The notes: generated from the letters alone by a model not told the origin. A stretch of 64,000 nt of DNA from Clostridia bacterium (GCA_022651385.1 JALCQR010000001.1:186001-250000), one strand, 5' to 3'. Counted from the first letter of the stretch, positions 33,235-43,266 are shown. Numbers and translations are program-made.

Positions 33235-33950
33235 TTATGGTATACGTTTTGAACATCATCATCATCTTCAAGCATTTCAAGAAGCCTGTTCATTTTTTTA
33301 ACATCTTCTTCTTTTGTAAGCTCTGTATATGTCTGAGGAATTTTAGTAAGTTCAGCACTTGCCATAGGGATACCTGCTTTTTCAAGAGCATCTCTTACAG
33401 CCGAGAAATCATCAGGAGCAGTTGTTATTTCATAGCTGTCTTCTTCGATGCCGAAATCTTCAGCACCTGCATCTATTGCAAGCATCATAAGCTCATCTTC
33501 ATCAATTTCGCATTCCTCTTTATCTATAACAATAAGACCTTTATCGTCAAACATGAAAGACACACAGCCGCTTGTACCTAAATTTCCCCCGCCTTTTGTA
33601 AAGGCATTTCTAACATTTGCTGCAGCTCTGTTTCTGTTATCTGTAAGAGCTTCAACTATTATTGCCACTCCGCTTGGGCCATAGCCCTCATATATTACAT
33701 TTTCGTATTCAACGCCTTCTCCGGCTGAAGAAGCCTTTTTTATGCTTCTGTCAATTGTGTCATTTGGCATATTATTTGATTTTGCCTTTGCAATAATATC
33801 TCTGAGCTTTCCGTTATTCGCAGGATCTGGTCCGCCTGCTTTTACGGCAACTGCTATTTCTCTGCCGAGCATTGTAAACACTTTTCCCTTGGCAGCATCA
33901 TTTTTTTCCTTTTTGTGTTTGATATTGGCAAACTTTGAATGTCCAGACAT
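33222..33950 (-). CDS. yebC: YebC/PmpR family probable transcription/translation regulator (TACO1 family)
   Basis: A 242-residue full-length protein beginning [14 protein letters not shown], the family signature. The three-domain YebC/TACO1 fold is shown by [22 protein letters not shown] and the [10 protein letters not shown] motif. Members act as DNA-binding regulators or help ribosomes through difficult stretches such as polyproline. GAGGAGG precedes ATG 33950. Its last codons are the attachment site of the island, and the duplicated core preserves the stop. Upstream, yigZ reads in the same direction. Confidence 0.95.
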   Translation of the reverse strand: MSGHSKFANIKHKKEKNDAAKGKVFTMLGREIAVAVKAGGPDPANNGKLRDIIAKAKSNNMPNDTIDRSIKKASSAGEGVEYENVIYEGYGPSGVAIIVEALTDNRNRAAANVRNAFTKGGGNLGTSGCVSFMFDDKGLIVIDKEECEIDEDELMMLAIDAGAEDFGIEEDSYEITTAPDDFSAVRDALEKAGIPMASAELTKIPQTYTELTKEEDVKKMNRLLEMLEDDDDVQNVYHNWDE

Positions 33951-34018
33951 TCGGATAACCTCCTCTAAAAATTTTCAGCAACTTTTATTCTAACATTTTT
34001 TTACGTTCAATACAAGGT

Positions 34019-34672
34019 TTAATCATATATTTTAAAGCATTCTGATGTTTGAACACCTTTAATGTCACCAATTTTTTGTATTTCAGCTTTGCCATTCGTT
34101 ATTTCAGTAATAAGATTTACAAATTTTTCACTGCTCATTATAGGTGTAAGAATTATAAATTTAACTTTGTCCAAGAAGAGTGTATCTTCTATAATGTATC
34201 CTGCTTTTATTACTTCAAACTGTACTTTTCCGTTTAAAGAATAATCAACTGTAACAGAAAACCGGCTGTATGATTTTACATTATATATGCCGGCATTATT
34301 AAGGCCTTCTTTTGCTGATTTTGTATAAGCCCTTACAAGACCACCTGTACCAAGCAGTGTTCCTCCGAAATATCTTGTTACAACTATAACAGCGTTTTTT
34401 ACATCTTCACCGTTTAAAACCGTAAGTATCGGCATGCCTGCCGTACCCTGAGGCTCTCCGTCGTCACTATAACGCTGAAGTTCATTTTTTTCGCCTATTT
34501 GATAAGCGAAAACGTTATGTCTTGCGTCATAGTATTTCTTTTTTACCGCATCTATAAACGCTTTTGCTTCATCTTCTGTTTTTGCAGGCATAACGTTTGC
34601 GATAAATCTGGACTTTTTCTCAACTATCTCGGCAGTACCGCTTTTAAATATAGTTTTAAAGTCTTCAAGCAT
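34019..34672 (-). CDS. YigZ/IMPACT family protein
   Basis: A 217-residue protein of the UPF0029/IMPACT family. The N-terminal domain has S-R-F-I-A-N, A-R-H-N-V-F-A-Y and the highly conserved D-D-G-E-P-Q-G-T-A-G-M-P-I-L block, then V-V-T-R-Y-F-G-G-T-L-L-G-T-G-G-L-V-R-A-Y. A C-terminal DUF1949 domain (about residues 140-205) completes the bacterial form. Its molecular role in bacteria is unsettled. It is 68 bp upstream of yebC on the same strand; the spacing suggests possible co-transcription. Confidence 0.92.
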   Translation of the reverse strand: MLEDFKTIFKSGTAEIVEKKSRFIANVMPAKTEDEAKAFIDAVKKKYYDARHNVFAYQIGEKNELQRYSDDGEPQGTAGMPILTVLNGEDVKNAVIVVTRYFGGTLLGTGGLVRAYTKSAKEGLNNAGIYNVKSYSRFSVTVDYSLNGKVQFEVIKAGYIIEDTLFLDKVKFIILTPIMSSEKFVNLITEITNGKAEIQKIGDIKGVQTSECFKIYD

Positions 34673-34776
34673 AAATTAATCACCCATAAAAAAGTATAAC
34701 ATTATTAATAAAATTTTACTATAAGTTTCTTTGTACACAAAAATCAAAAAACATTCACACATGTTGTACACTTATA

Positions 34777-34785
34777 CATATTATA
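34777..34785 (+). promoter_or_regulatory. Possible mother-cell sigma (SigE/SigK) -10 element
   Basis: CATATTATA (34777-34785) fits the CATA-N3-TA -10 consensus of SigE/SigK promoters. The matching -35 is weak. It lies about 47 bp upstream of the coat-type protein gene, which would be expected in such a regulon. Confidence 0.35.
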
Positions 34786-34831
34786 TACCAAAACCTAAAT
34801 TCAATGTTTATCCAAAAGGAGGACATAAACT

Positions 34832-35842
34832 ATGGCAAAAATTGAAATATGCGGTAATTGCGGTAATTGTAATCCTGCAACATTGCCTCAAAGGTGCGAA
34901 TGTATAAGTGTGCCAAAGATTTTTGATCAGTGTCGTCTTCAGATATGTTTAACACCTGGTGTACTTGGCCCTGCAAAAATAGATACTTCTCCAAGCGCAT
35001 GCTGCAGAGGCGGATGCACAAATGAAAAGGTAACACCGCCGGCTTCAGCAGCATCAGTAACAACTGAAAATTTCTGTATTAAAAATATTGCTGTTGTCAA
35101 TAAAACACGCAGTTCATTTAAAAGCGGATGCTTTGATGTCACGGTAAAATTTACATTCAGCTACTGTCTTGTATTCTTTAACAATGACAGTGATGAAATA
35201 ACAAGAGTTCCTGCATGCAGCTCCTACACAACAACAGTTTCACTCTTTGGCGGAGAAGACTTATGTGTTGCTGTATTAAATGAACTCTACGGAAAATTTA
35301 TGCCAAACGGACCTTTTGCATCAGTAGAAGCAAGTGCAATGCCTTTAGCAACAGAACTTAGATACCCTTGTTTCTTTAACTGGGGATGCAGACCGTGTGG
35401 ACCAAGCAACTGCGGATGCGGGCCGAACAACTGCGGATGCGAACCAAATAACTGCGGATGTGGCTCTAACAACAACTGCGGCTGCAATAATGGAACAAAC
35501 ATATGCTGCAGCGGGTCAAACGGATGCTGCAACGGAAATAACAACTGCTGTGACAACAACTGCGGTCAGGTAAGCCCTATAGCTGTTGATATCACAATTG
35601 GTCTTTTCGCTGTAGTAAAACTTCTCAGACTTTCAAATATCTCCGTTCATTCCTATGGCAACTGCACACCATGTGAATGTACGAACGTATCACCTGATGT
35701 CGATGATCCTTGTGAATTCTTTGATAACCTTCAATTCCCAACAGGACTTTTTGCACCACAGACACCTTACCATCCATGTTCACCTGAAGGCACAGCAAAT
35801 GTACCTACAGGAAACGGCAAATGCTGCGATAAAAACTGCTAA
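34832..35842 (+). CDS. Cysteine-rich spore coat/exosporium-type protein
   Basis: A 336-residue protein with 41 cysteines by my count. The N-terminal domain (about 1-180) has C-G-N-C-G-N-C and then a beta-rich part (F-D-V-T-V-K-F-T-F-S-Y) of a kind seen in clostridial coat proteins. The central ~55 residues are a low-complexity Asn/Cys/Gly run: four to five N-C-G-C-G/E-P-N heptads, then C-C pairs. A second folded part and a C-C-D-K-N-C end follow. There is no signal peptide, as expected for mother-cell-made coat proteins. Dense Cys would allow disulfide cross-linking, as proposed for CdeC-type exosporium proteins, though no homology to CdeC is claimed. GGAGG precedes the ATG. Confidence 0.65.
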   Translation: MAKIEICGNCGNCNPATLPQRCECISVPKIFDQCRLQICLTPGVLGPAKIDTSPSACCRGGCTNEKVTPPASAASVTTENFCIKNIAVVNKTRSSFKSGCFDVTVKFTFSYCLVFFNNDSDEITRVPACSSYTTTVSLFGGEDLCVAVLNELYGKFMPNGPFASVEASAMPLATELRYPCFFNWGCRPCGPSNCGCGPNNCGCEPNNCGCGSNNNCGCNNGTNICCSGSNGCCNGNNNCCDNNCGQVSPIAVDITIGLFAVVKLLRLSNISVHSYGNCTPCECTNVSPDVDDPCEFFDNLQFPTGLFAPQTPYHPCSPEGTANVPTGNGKCCDKNC

Positions 35843-35850
35843 AGATATTA

Positions 35851-35888
35851 ACAGGCATGCCTCTTTAAGGTGTGCCTGTAATTTTTTT
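35851..35888 (+). terminator. Terminator of the coat-type protein gene
   Basis: ACAGGCA (35851-35857) pairs with TGCCTGT (35873-35879), with an inner CCT/AGG pairing, followed by AATTTTTTT. Confidence 0.85.
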
Positions 35889-35970
35889 GCATTTAAATTC
35901 TTAAAAATACACAGTATGTTCACAGATTTATATTATAATTTTATATTATACATAATTTGGAGGATTTTTT

Positions 35971-37257
35971 ATGAGATTAAAAAAAATATTAAAAGCATTG
36001 TTTTTCTTTTCTTTGGCGCTATGTTTTTCTGTGCCGTGTGCAGCCTCTAATAAACAGATTAAAGTGACGCTTGACGGAAAAGAGCTGAATTTTACGTCGC
36101 AGCCTTTTATATATAATTCAAGAACTATGGTACAGATGCGCCCTATATTTGAGTCATTATCATTTAAAATAGACTGGGACGACTCAACAAAAACAGTGAC
36201 TGCAAAAAAAGACGGTCTCAAAATTAAACTTACAGCTGATTCCAATAAGGCATATATTAATGGCGAAAAAATAAATATGGATACAAAACCTGTTATAAAA
36301 AATGATTATGTTTATGTACCTCTTAGATTTATTGCGGAAAGTACGGGCTGTGATGTAAACTGGGACAGCGGCACATATACTGCTGCAATTACTTCATCTA
36401 AGACCGATACATATATTCCTGATGGCGACGTAACTGATTCTGACAGTGTGGTTATGATAAATACAGATAAGATACAGGGAAGCGGCATTATATTATCATC
36501 AGACGGATATATTGCAACTAATTTTCATGTAATAGAAAAGGCATCAACCGTTAACATAATATTTAACAATAAAACAGTTTACACAGGAAATGTGTTTCTT
36601 GCGGCATATGATACTGCAAGAGACATAGCAATAATTAAAATAGATTATTCAGGGCTTTATCCGGCTTTTATATCTCAAGACAAAGTATCTGCAAATGATA
36701 ATGTATTTACGATTGGTTCTTCAGACGGTCACCTGAATACATTTTCACAGGGACAAATAAAAGAAGTAAGTGATTACATGATAAGCACGACGGCTGCTTT
36801 TTCAAAGGGAAACAGCGGGGGAGCGCTTTTTGACTCAAACGGAAAACTTATAGGCATAACTTCATACTATGATAATAAAGGAAACTATATGGCAATACCT
36901 ATAAATTTTGTGACTTCTCTTGACATTGAAAATCTTATACCCTTATCGGAGTGGAAAAATATAAAACTTTCCGGTGAAACACCAAAGTTCTTTTCCGTAT
37001 CAAAAAATCTTAGTAAAATATATCTAAGCTGGGCGCCGGTATATGGTGCAGAAGGGTATAAGGTATATTACTCATTTGAAAAAGACGGTAATTATAATAT
37101 ATTAAAGAGCAGTAATTCCACAGAATTATTTCCGTGGTCGTTTCCGAATTGTACCGAACTTTCTGTAAGTGGAAATGGAAATATTTATTTTAAAGTTTCG
37201 GCTATCATAAATGGCGTAGAATCACCAAAAAGTAATGCAGAAGGAATTTTAAATTAA
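35971..37257 (+). CDS. Secreted HtrA-like trypsin-family protease with stalk domain
   Basis: A 428-residue protein. A signal peptide (residues 1-26, ending C-A-A-S) is followed by a copper-amine-oxidase N-terminal stalk domain (about 30-135, with V-P-L-R-F-I-A-E-S-T-G), a trypsin-like serine protease domain (about 150-320) and a fibronectin-III-like C-terminal domain (about 330-428, Y-L-S-W-A-P-V-Y-G-A-E-G-Y-K-V-Y-Y). The catalytic triad is visible: His in T-N-F-H-V-I, Asp in A-R-D-I-A-I and Ser in G-N-S-G-G-A-L. No PDZ domain is seen, unlike HtrA. It would act at the cell surface. Start ATG behind GGAGG. Confidence 0.87.
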   Translation: MRLKKILKALFFFSLALCFSVPCAASNKQIKVTLDGKELNFTSQPFIYNSRTMVQMRPIFESLSFKIDWDDSTKTVTAKKDGLKIKLTADSNKAYINGEKINMDTKPVIKNDYVYVPLRFIAESTGCDVNWDSGTYTAAITSSKTDTYIPDGDVTDSDSVVMINTDKIQGSGIILSSDGYIATNFHVIEKASTVNIIFNNKTVYTGNVFLAAYDTARDIAIIKIDYSGLYPAFISQDKVSANDNVFTIGSSDGHLNTFSQGQIKEVSDYMISTTAAFSKGNSGGALFDSNGKLIGITSYYDNKGNYMAIPINFVTSLDIENLIPLSEWKNIKLSGETPKFFSVSKNLSKIYLSWAPVYGAEGYKVYYSFEKDGNYNILKSSNSTELFPWSFPNCTELSVSGNGNIYFKVSAIINGVESPKSNAEGILN

Positions 37258-37328
37258 AATAATCTTAACAATTGAAAAAAGCATGTATTTGTACATGCCG
37301 AATTGTCCATCAGGATTTTGACAAAAGG

Positions 37329-37356
37329 CTGTCGATTTTATCGACAGCCTTTATAT
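37329..37356 (+). terminator. Terminator of the surface protease gene
   Basis: GGCTGTCGAT pairs with ATCGACAGCC (37328-37351), followed by TTTATAT. The hairpin overlaps the dispersed word ATTTTGACAAAAGGCT (37315-37330) also found at 18406. Confidence 0.8.
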
Positions 37357-37371
37357 AAAAATAAATATGTA

Positions 37372-38112
37372 TCAAAACATACATCCATCGGCAGTTACAA
37401 CCTGGCCTGATACAAATGAAGCTCCGTCTCCGGCAAGAAAAACCACAAGCTTTGCTATTTCATCAGGCTGGCCAAAACGCATAAGTGAAATCTCATCTGC
37501 CAAAACAGCTCTTTCTTCACTTGTAAAACATTGATTCATGCTTGTATCAATAACGCCGCAAGATATTGCATTTACCCTTATGCCGCTTGGCCCAAGCTCT
37601 TTTGCCATTGCTTTCGTAAATGCATTTATTGCGCCCTTGCTTGCAGAGTATACAGCTTCACAGGAAGCACCTCGGTCACCCCAAATTGAAGTTATGTTTA
37701 TTATTGTTCCAGATTTGTTGCTTACCATTTTGGGTACGGCAAGATGTGTGCAGTTTAAAACCGATTTGAGATTTACATCTATTATTTTGTTCCACTCGTC
37801 TGGAGTCATGTCTGTAAAAAGCCCAACATGGGATATTCCGGCGTTATTTACAAGCACATCAACATTTCCGTATACAGTTGCTATGTTGTTAAACATTTGG
37901 CGGCATTGTTCGTAATCGGACACATCGGCCAAATACGAGTAAGAATAATACCCGTCTTTTTTTAACTCCTCTTGAGTTTGGAGCAACTCTTCAGAGCTTT
38001 TTGATGCATTTAAAACAAGGTTACAGCCTTCTTTTGCAAATGCAAATGCTATTGCCTTACCGATACCTCTCGAAGAACCCGTTATCAAAACAGTTTTACC
38101 TTTAAGTGACAT
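37372..38112 (-). CDS. Short-chain dehydrogenase/reductase (FabG-like)
   Basis: A 246-residue classical SDR. The NAD(P) motif T-G-S-S-R-G-I-G-K is near residue 12, N-N-A-G near residue 89, and the catalytic Ser (I-T-S-I-W), Tyr and Lys (Y-S-A-S-K) are in order. It resembles 3-oxoacyl-ACP reductases, but there are no fatty-acid genes around, so the substrate is open. GGAGG precedes ATG 38112. Single gene, convergent with the surface protease gene. Confidence 0.88.
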   Translation of the reverse strand: MSLKGKTVLITGSSRGIGKAIAFAFAKEGCNLVLNASKSSEELLQTQEELKKDGYYSYSYLADVSDYEQCRQMFNNIATVYGNVDVLVNNAGISHVGLFTDMTPDEWNKIIDVNLKSVLNCTHLAVPKMVSNKSGTIINITSIWGDRGASCEAVYSASKGAINAFTKAMAKELGPSGIRVNAISCGVIDTSMNQCFTSEERAVLADEISLMRFGQPDEIAKLVVFLAGDGASFVSGQVVTADGCMF

Positions 38113-38215
38113 AAAAAAGCCTCCAATAGAATATAATCGCTCTCCTCTTATAATTATAAGTTACCATAAAACATCATTATATTCAATCAAAGATACAAAA
38201 TTATTTATATTAACA

Positions 38216-39496
38216 TTAAATTTTTTTGATAAAGTACATATTATTTAAAATCATCCAGTTTTGCGGAAACGGGCGTTCAAGGTTCCAATAGCCGCATCCG
38301 GAAAGGCCGTATTCACTTATTAGCTGAAGTTTTGAGTATATGCTTCTTGCGTCCTCAAACCAAACTTCATGTACTCTTGAATCTTCATCGGTATAGAAAA
38401 AATACGGGGACTGTGCTTGCTCATCAAATTTAATATCAGCCTTATATTTTAAAGCTGTTTCTACAGCCCTCGAATTTGATATTGATAATGCCGGTTCGCC
38501 GCCTCTTACAAACGGCAATGTCCAATCGTATCCGTATGTAGGTACGCCCATCCAGATTTTTTCAGGAGGAATAACACTTACAGCATAGTCAAGCACACGC
38601 CTTACGTTGTTTATTGGAGCAACGGCCATTGGAGGGCCGTATGTGTAACCCCATTCATATGTCATTACAAAACAATAATTGCTGTTTTCTGCTATAAGTG
38701 GATATATATGGCCTTCATAAACAGCACCTTTTTGCTCGGCAGATACTTTGGGAGCAAGGGCTGTTACAGTAATGTAACCCTGAGCATTTAGTTTTTCTGT
38801 CAGAAGCCCTATAAATTTGGCGTATTTTTCAGCGTCTTCCGCAGGAAGATACTCAAAATCCACATCAACTCCGCAATATCCTTTTTGTATTATATTTTGC
38901 AGTATGTTTTCAGCCAATACATTCTGAACATCAGGGGAATTTAATATTGTTGACGCAAGCTGAGACGAAAAATTGCCTTTGGATGAAAATGTTGAAAGGT
39001 GCATGAGAGGGCATACACCGAAATACGCAACATTTTTTATGGCGTTTATGTCATTTGCATATACGAGACTTCCTGTTGTTTCAAAACCATATGTAAATGG
39101 TGTTACATATGTAAGATACGGATATGAAAGGTTTTCTTCATCAGTTTTAAGATTGCCGTATGTATAGGCGTTTGAAATAACGGTTTTTTCCCTGTCTGTT
39201 TCATATGATATAACTATTGTTTCGCCTTCATATAAGTATGTTCTGCTGTATAAAAACGGGTTATTCTGTAAAATAGTTATTATATCCGTACCATAACTGC
39301 GAGATATGGAATAAATAGTCTCGCCTGCTTTTACAGTGTGCGAAACTTCAGGAAACAGTATTATTATTGACTGACCTACAACAAGACGGAGAGGATTTGG
39401 AAGCAGATTTATATTTTGAATAAACTGCGGTGATAGTCCGTAATTGGCACCTATGCTGCTTAATGTATCATTTGGCTTTACTGTATAGATTATCAT
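38216..39496 (-). CDS. sleL: LysM-LysM-GH18 spore peptidoglycan hydrolase (SleL/YaaH type)
   Basis: A 426-residue protein. Two LysM domains (about residues 2-46 and 50-95; Y-T-V-K-P-N-D-T-L-S-S-I and H-T-V-K-A-G-E-T-I-Y-S-I) are followed by a glycoside hydrolase family 18 barrel (about 110-420). The catalytic D-x-D-x-E is present as V-D-V-D-F-E-Y. This is the layout of SleL/YaaH, an N-acetylglucosaminidase acting on spore cortex muramic-lactam peptidoglycan during germination. There is no signal peptide, which is usual for coat-assembled enzymes. GGAG precedes the ATG. It belongs with dpaAB and the coat-type gene as spore functions in this window. Confidence 0.88.
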   Translation of the reverse strand: MIIYTVKPNDTLSSIGANYGLSPQFIQNINLLPNPLRLVVGQSIIILFPEVSHTVKAGETIYSISRSYGTDIITILQNNPFLYSRTYLYEGETIVISYETDREKTVISNAYTYGNLKTDEENLSYPYLTYVTPFTYGFETTGSLVYANDINAIKNVAYFGVCPLMHLSTFSSKGNFSSQLASTILNSPDVQNVLAENILQNIIQKGYCGVDVDFEYLPAEDAEKYAKFIGLLTEKLNAQGYITVTALAPKVSAEQKGAVYEGHIYPLIAENSNYCFVMTYEWGYTYGPPMAVAPINNVRRVLDYAVSVIPPEKIWMGVPTYGYDWTLPFVRGGEPALSISNSRAVETALKYKADIKFDEQAQSPYFFYTDEDSRVHEVWFEDARSIYSKLQLISEYGLSGCGYWNLERPFPQNWMILNNMYFIKKI

Positions 39497-39614
39497 TTTT
39501 ATTATACAACTCCTTTTTACCTGAAAAATACAATGTCCTTTTAATTCTTACTAATTTATAGTATAATGAAAACAAAAACAGTATGTTTTTTACTGTGGGA
39601 AAGGTTGGAGTACA

Positions 39615-40391
39615 ATGCTTGATAAACTGAAAAATCAGGAACTGAGCATATTTGAAATAATGGGTATGGCGTTTTCTGTTTTCAAAGAAAACATACTATC
39701 ATTTTTTGCCATAGCGCTTATAATAGGTATACCAATTAATTTTATATTTGCCTTTGTTTCTTCAAAATTTGAGGCTGTAACTATGAGTGTGGATTTTGTT
39801 AATATGCTTAAAAATGCCCAGTTAATTGAAAATTTTATTAGTACAGGAAAGTTTAAAGACGTAATGCTGTGTGAAACCGTATTGTTAATTTTAAATGGAT
39901 TATTTTATCCTCTTATAACGCTGGCGGTAGCCCACATGACAGAGGATATACTTGAAGGCCGAAAAGCCGATATTAAAAAAAGTATTCTTGCGGCATTTGA
40001 AAAGGGACCTGTACTTATACCGGCAGCTATATTATACCAAATAATAATTTGGGGCGGTTTTATGCTTTTTGTAATACCTGCTCTTGTATTTACTGTATGG
40101 TTTTACTTTTACAAATATGCGATAATTTTGGATAATGAAACGCCCGTCGAATCATTAAGATTAAGCAGAAATATATCAAGAGGCAATTTTGCCAGAGTAG
40201 CAGTTTCGCTTTTAGCTTTATATATACTTGAGTATGCTCTTGCTGGTGTGTTTAGCAATATATTTATGTCGTTTGGAATAAATGTTTCGATGAAGTTTAT
40301 TTCAAGCTGTATAAAAAATTTAATTGATACATTTTTCTGGTGTGCATCGGCGATGCTTTATTTGAATTTGAAATATGTAAAGAGTAAGTGA
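39615..40391 (+). CDS. Polytopic membrane protein (YciC/DUF975-like), unknown
   Basis: A 258-residue integral membrane protein with about six helices (roughly 25-50, 88-110, 130-150, 148-170, 190-215, 225-248). A cytoplasmic start (L-S-I-F-E-I-M-G-M-A-F-S-V-F-K-E-N) and internal amphipathic segments are similar to the glycerophosphoryl-diester-phosphodiesterase membrane domain and DUF975 groups. There is no catalytic motif. It is 45 bp upstream of fbp, in the same direction, so it may be part of that transcript. Function unknown. Confidence 0.65.
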   Translation: MLDKLKNQELSIFEIMGMAFSVFKENILSFFAIALIIGIPINFIFAFVSSKFEAVTMSVDFVNMLKNAQLIENFISTGKFKDVMLCETVLLILNGLFYPLITLAVAHMTEDILEGRKADIKKSILAAFEKGPVLIPAAILYQIIIWGGFMLFVIPALVFTVWFYFYKYAIILDNETPVESLRLSRNISRGNFARVAVSLLALYILEYALAGVFSNIFMSFGINVSMKFISSCIKNLIDTFFWCASAMLYLNLKYVKSK

Positions 40392-40436
40392 ATTTAAAAA
40401 GGTTTGACCTTTTTATGATATTGGAGGAGTTTAAAC

Positions 40437-42413
40437 ATGGAAATAAAAAAGGAATTTAGTCCAACGGATCTGAGATATCTGAAACTGCTTTCAAAACAAT
40501 ATCCCAATATAAACAGCGCAAGCACTGAGATTATAAATCTTCAGGCTATACTTAATCTGCCTAAAGGCACAGAGCATTTTGTAAGCGATATCCACGGCGA
40601 ATATGACTCATTTAATCATGTTTTAAAAAATGCTTCGGGAGTTATAAAAAATCAGATTACGGCAATATTTGGCTCCAATATGCGAGAGGCGGAAAAAAAA
40701 TCTCTTGCAACCCTTATATACTATCCGGAAAGAAAACTTGAAAGGATAAAAAAAGAAGAAAAAGACTTGGCTGACTGGTACAGAATTACTCTCAACCGCC
40801 TTGTAAAGATTTGCAAGGTACTTAGTTCAAAATATACTCGTTCTAAAGTAAGAAAAGCACTTCCGCAGGAATTTTCATACATACTTGAAGAGCTTATACA
40901 TGAAGACGGCTCAGGAGAGGACAAGCAGCTATATTATCAGCAGATAATTGAAACAATAATAAGTCTTGACCAGGCCGACCGATTTATAATATCTATTTCA
41001 AACCTTATCCAGCGTTTGGCAATTGACCAGCTTCACGTAATCGGAGATGTATATGACAGAGGACCTAAAGCCGCTAAAATTATGGACCTGCTGCAAAACT
41101 ATCATTGTGTTGACATACAGTGGGGAAATCACGATCTTTCTTGGATGGGCGCAGCGGCAGGATGTCAGGCACTTATATGCAATGTTGTAAGAATATCGGC
41201 AAGATACGCAAATCTTGATACTATTGAGGAGGATTACGGAATAAATCTTATACCCCTTGCTACTTTCGCAGCGGAAAAATATGCTGATGATCCATGCGTT
41301 GATTTTATGCCTAAAGTTCCTGAGGGTGAAATAACGACCAAAGACGCCGTTTTTATAGCTAAAATGCACAAAGCCATTTCTATTATGCAGTTTAAAGCCG
41401 AGGGCAAAATAATACAGCGCAACAAAGACTTTAAAATGGAAGACAGACTGCTTCTTGATAAAATAGACTTTGAAAAAGGCACAATAATGCTTGACGGAAA
41501 TGAATATGTGCTTAATGATACCAATTTTCCTACCGTTGATCCAAAGGATCCATATGCTTTTTCACCGGAGGAAGCATTTGTTATGGACAAAATAAAATCA
41601 TCTTTTGTAAACAGCGATAAGCTTCAGTCACACATGCGTTTCCTGTACTCAAACGGAAGCCTTTATAAGAAATTCAACTCAAATTTAATGTTTCACGGCT
41701 GTATGCCTATGGAAGAGGACGGAACGCTTAAAAAGGTGAAAATGTGGGGCAAATGGCTTTCAGGAATGGAACTTTTTGACGCAGTTGACAGAACAATAAG
41801 AGAAGCATATTTTAATAAGCCGCATTCTGAAAGAAAACGTGCCTGCATGGATGTTGTATGGTATCTGTGGTGCGGCGAAAACTCACCTCTTTTCGGCAAG
41901 AAAAAAATGGCTACCTTTGAAAGATATTTTCTTGATGATAAGGAAACCCATAAGGAAGAGAGATGCCCTTATTACAGATTAAGAAACGATGAAAACGTAT
42001 GCAATATGATTCTTGAGGATTTCGGGATGAACCCTGAAAACTCGCATATTATAAACGGACATGTGCCTGTAAAAGTTGTAAAAGGCGAAAGCCCTATTAA
42101 GGCCAACGGAAAGCTTTTTGTAATTGACGGAGGTTTTGCCAGAGCATACCAAAAAGAAACCGGAATTGCCGGATATACACTTATTTACAATTCTCACGGG
42201 CTTGTTCTTGTATCCCATGAGCCTTTTGAATCCCTTGAAAAAGCAATTGACGAGGAAAAGGACATACATTCATCAACAGTTGCTTTACAGTATTCTCATG
42301 AGAGAATAAGAATAATGAATACGGATATTGGAACAGAACTTAAGGAAAGCATAAAAGAACTTACAAAACTTCTTGATGCTTATCAAATTGGTATAATAAA
42401 GGAACAAAAATAA
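40437..42413 (+). CDS. fbp: Fructose-1,6-bisphosphatase, class III
   Basis: A 658-residue gluconeogenic phosphatase of the Firmicutes-specific class III, which uses a calcineurin-like metallophosphoesterase fold. Metal-binding motifs are [20 protein letters not shown] and [10 protein letters not shown]; a later I-N-G-H-V-P-V gives another ligand. Length and order match the family. It acts in the cytosol and is typically manganese-dependent. ATG follows GGAGGAG. Its stop codon overlaps the truA start by one base, so both are co-translated. Confidence 0.95.
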   Translation: MEIKKEFSPTDLRYLKLLSKQYPNINSASTEIINLQAILNLPKGTEHFVSDIHGEYDSFNHVLKNASGVIKNQITAIFGSNMREAEKKSLATLIYYPERKLERIKKEEKDLADWYRITLNRLVKICKVLSSKYTRSKVRKALPQEFSYILEELIHEDGSGEDKQLYYQQIIETIISLDQADRFIISISNLIQRLAIDQLHVIGDVYDRGPKAAKIMDLLQNYHCVDIQWGNHDLSWMGAAAGCQALICNVVRISARYANLDTIEEDYGINLIPLATFAAEKYADDPCVDFMPKVPEGEITTKDAVFIAKMHKAISIMQFKAEGKIIQRNKDFKMEDRLLLDKIDFEKGTIMLDGNEYVLNDTNFPTVDPKDPYAFSPEEAFVMDKIKSSFVNSDKLQSHMRFLYSNGSLYKKFNSNLMFHGCMPMEEDGTLKKVKMWGKWLSGMELFDAVDRTIREAYFNKPHSERKRACMDVVWYLWCGENSPLFGKKKMATFERYFLDDKETHKEERCPYYRLRNDENVCNMILEDFGMNPENSHIINGHVPVKVVKGESPIKANGKLFVIDGGFARAYQKETGIAGYTLIYNSHGLVLVSHEPFESLEKAIDEEKDIHSSTVALQYSHERIRIMNTDIGTELKESIKELTKLLDAYQIGIIKEQK

Positions 42414-43150
42414 TGCAAAACTATAAAATTTTAATACGGTATGACGGCACACATTATAGCGGATGGCAGAAACAAAAAAACACTCTCGACACTATTCAGG
42501 GGCGGTTTGAAAGAATACTCTCCCAGCTTAACGGAGGAGATGTTGAAATATCTGGTTCCGGAAGAACAGATGCCGGTGTTCATGCAATAGGACAAGTTGC
42601 CAATTTCAAACTGCATAAAAAACTGGATAAGAAATATGTGTTTGATTATTTAAACAAATATTTGCCTGATGATATAGCGGTAACAGACATAGACTATGCC
42701 GATGACAGATTTCACGCAAGACTTAATGCCAAAAGGAAAACTTATGTGTACAGAATGTGGATAGGAGAATATTCCAATGTTTTTGAACACAGGTTTTTAT
42801 ATACATTAAGGCAGTTACCCGACATTGAAAAAATGAAAACGGCGGCCAATCTTTTAACGGGAAGACATGATTTTTTTGGATTTAGTTCTGTTAAGAAGAC
42901 TAAAAAATCAACTGTAAGGGAAATATACAAAATAGTAATTAAAAAAAATGAAAATGAAATCAAGATAATTTTTGAAGGAAACGGTTTTTTATACAATATG
43001 GTCAGAATACTTGCAGGAACTATATATGACTGCGGTATTGGAAAAATGACATGTGACAGTATAAAAACGGTTTTTGAAACAGGTCAAAGAGAATATGCTG
43101 GAGAAACATTGCCGCCCTGTGGCTTGACACTTTTAAAGGTCGAATATTGA
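42413..43150 (+). CDS. truA: tRNA pseudouridine(38-40) synthase
   Basis: A 245-residue TruA. The start Y-K-I-L-I-R-Y-D-G-T-H-Y-S-G-W-Q-K-Q and the catalytic Asp in G-S-G-R-T-D-A-G-V-H-A (about residue 52) are complete. The enzyme isomerises uridines in the anticodon arm. It starts at ATG 42413 within the fbp stop (TAATG), so translation is coupled. It ends the fbp-truA transcript just before the glnA promoter. Confidence 0.95.
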   Translation: MQNYKILIRYDGTHYSGWQKQKNTLDTIQGRFERILSQLNGGDVEISGSGRTDAGVHAIGQVANFKLHKKLDKKYVFDYLNKYLPDDIAVTDIDYADDRFHARLNAKRKTYVYRMWIGEYSNVFEHRFLYTLRQLPDIEKMKTAANLLTGRHDFFGFSSVKKTKKSTVREIYKIVIKKNENEIKIIFEGNGFLYNMVRILAGTIYDCGIGKMTCDSIKTVFETGQREYAGETLPPCGLTLLKVEY

Positions 43151-43180
43151 CGTGTTTTTTAAATAATACAAAAACAGGTA

Positions 43181-43266
43181 TTGACTTTTTATAAATTTCA
43201 GGTATAATATTCAACATATTTAAGAGAACAAGGGCGTTCCTAATGGGGGAACGCCCTTTATTTTTT
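43181..43266 (+). promoter_or_regulatory. glnA promoter and leader attenuator
   Basis: TTGACT (43181-43186) and TATAAT (43203-43208) are separated by 16 bp. About 15 nt after the predicted start comes an 11-bp hairpin (43230-43240 with 43248-43258; loop TAATGGG), immediately followed by T6 (43261-43266). It is thus a complete terminator inside the leader, 25 nt before the GTG. The loop holds an A-x-x-G spacing, as in ANTAR targets, but is 7 nt, not 6. Attenuation is the natural reading. Confidence 0.75.

Noticed and set aside
35395-35475. Regular GGATG-GGCT repeats suggested a tandem DNA repeat element
   Set aside because: They are explained by the Asn-Cys-Gly heptads of the coat-type protein and keep the reading frame.
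43230-43258. Considered as a glutamine riboswitch in the glnA leader
   Set aside because: The leader is too short and consists of a single perfect hairpin plus T-run; the glnA RNA motif needs a three-way junction with conserved bases.
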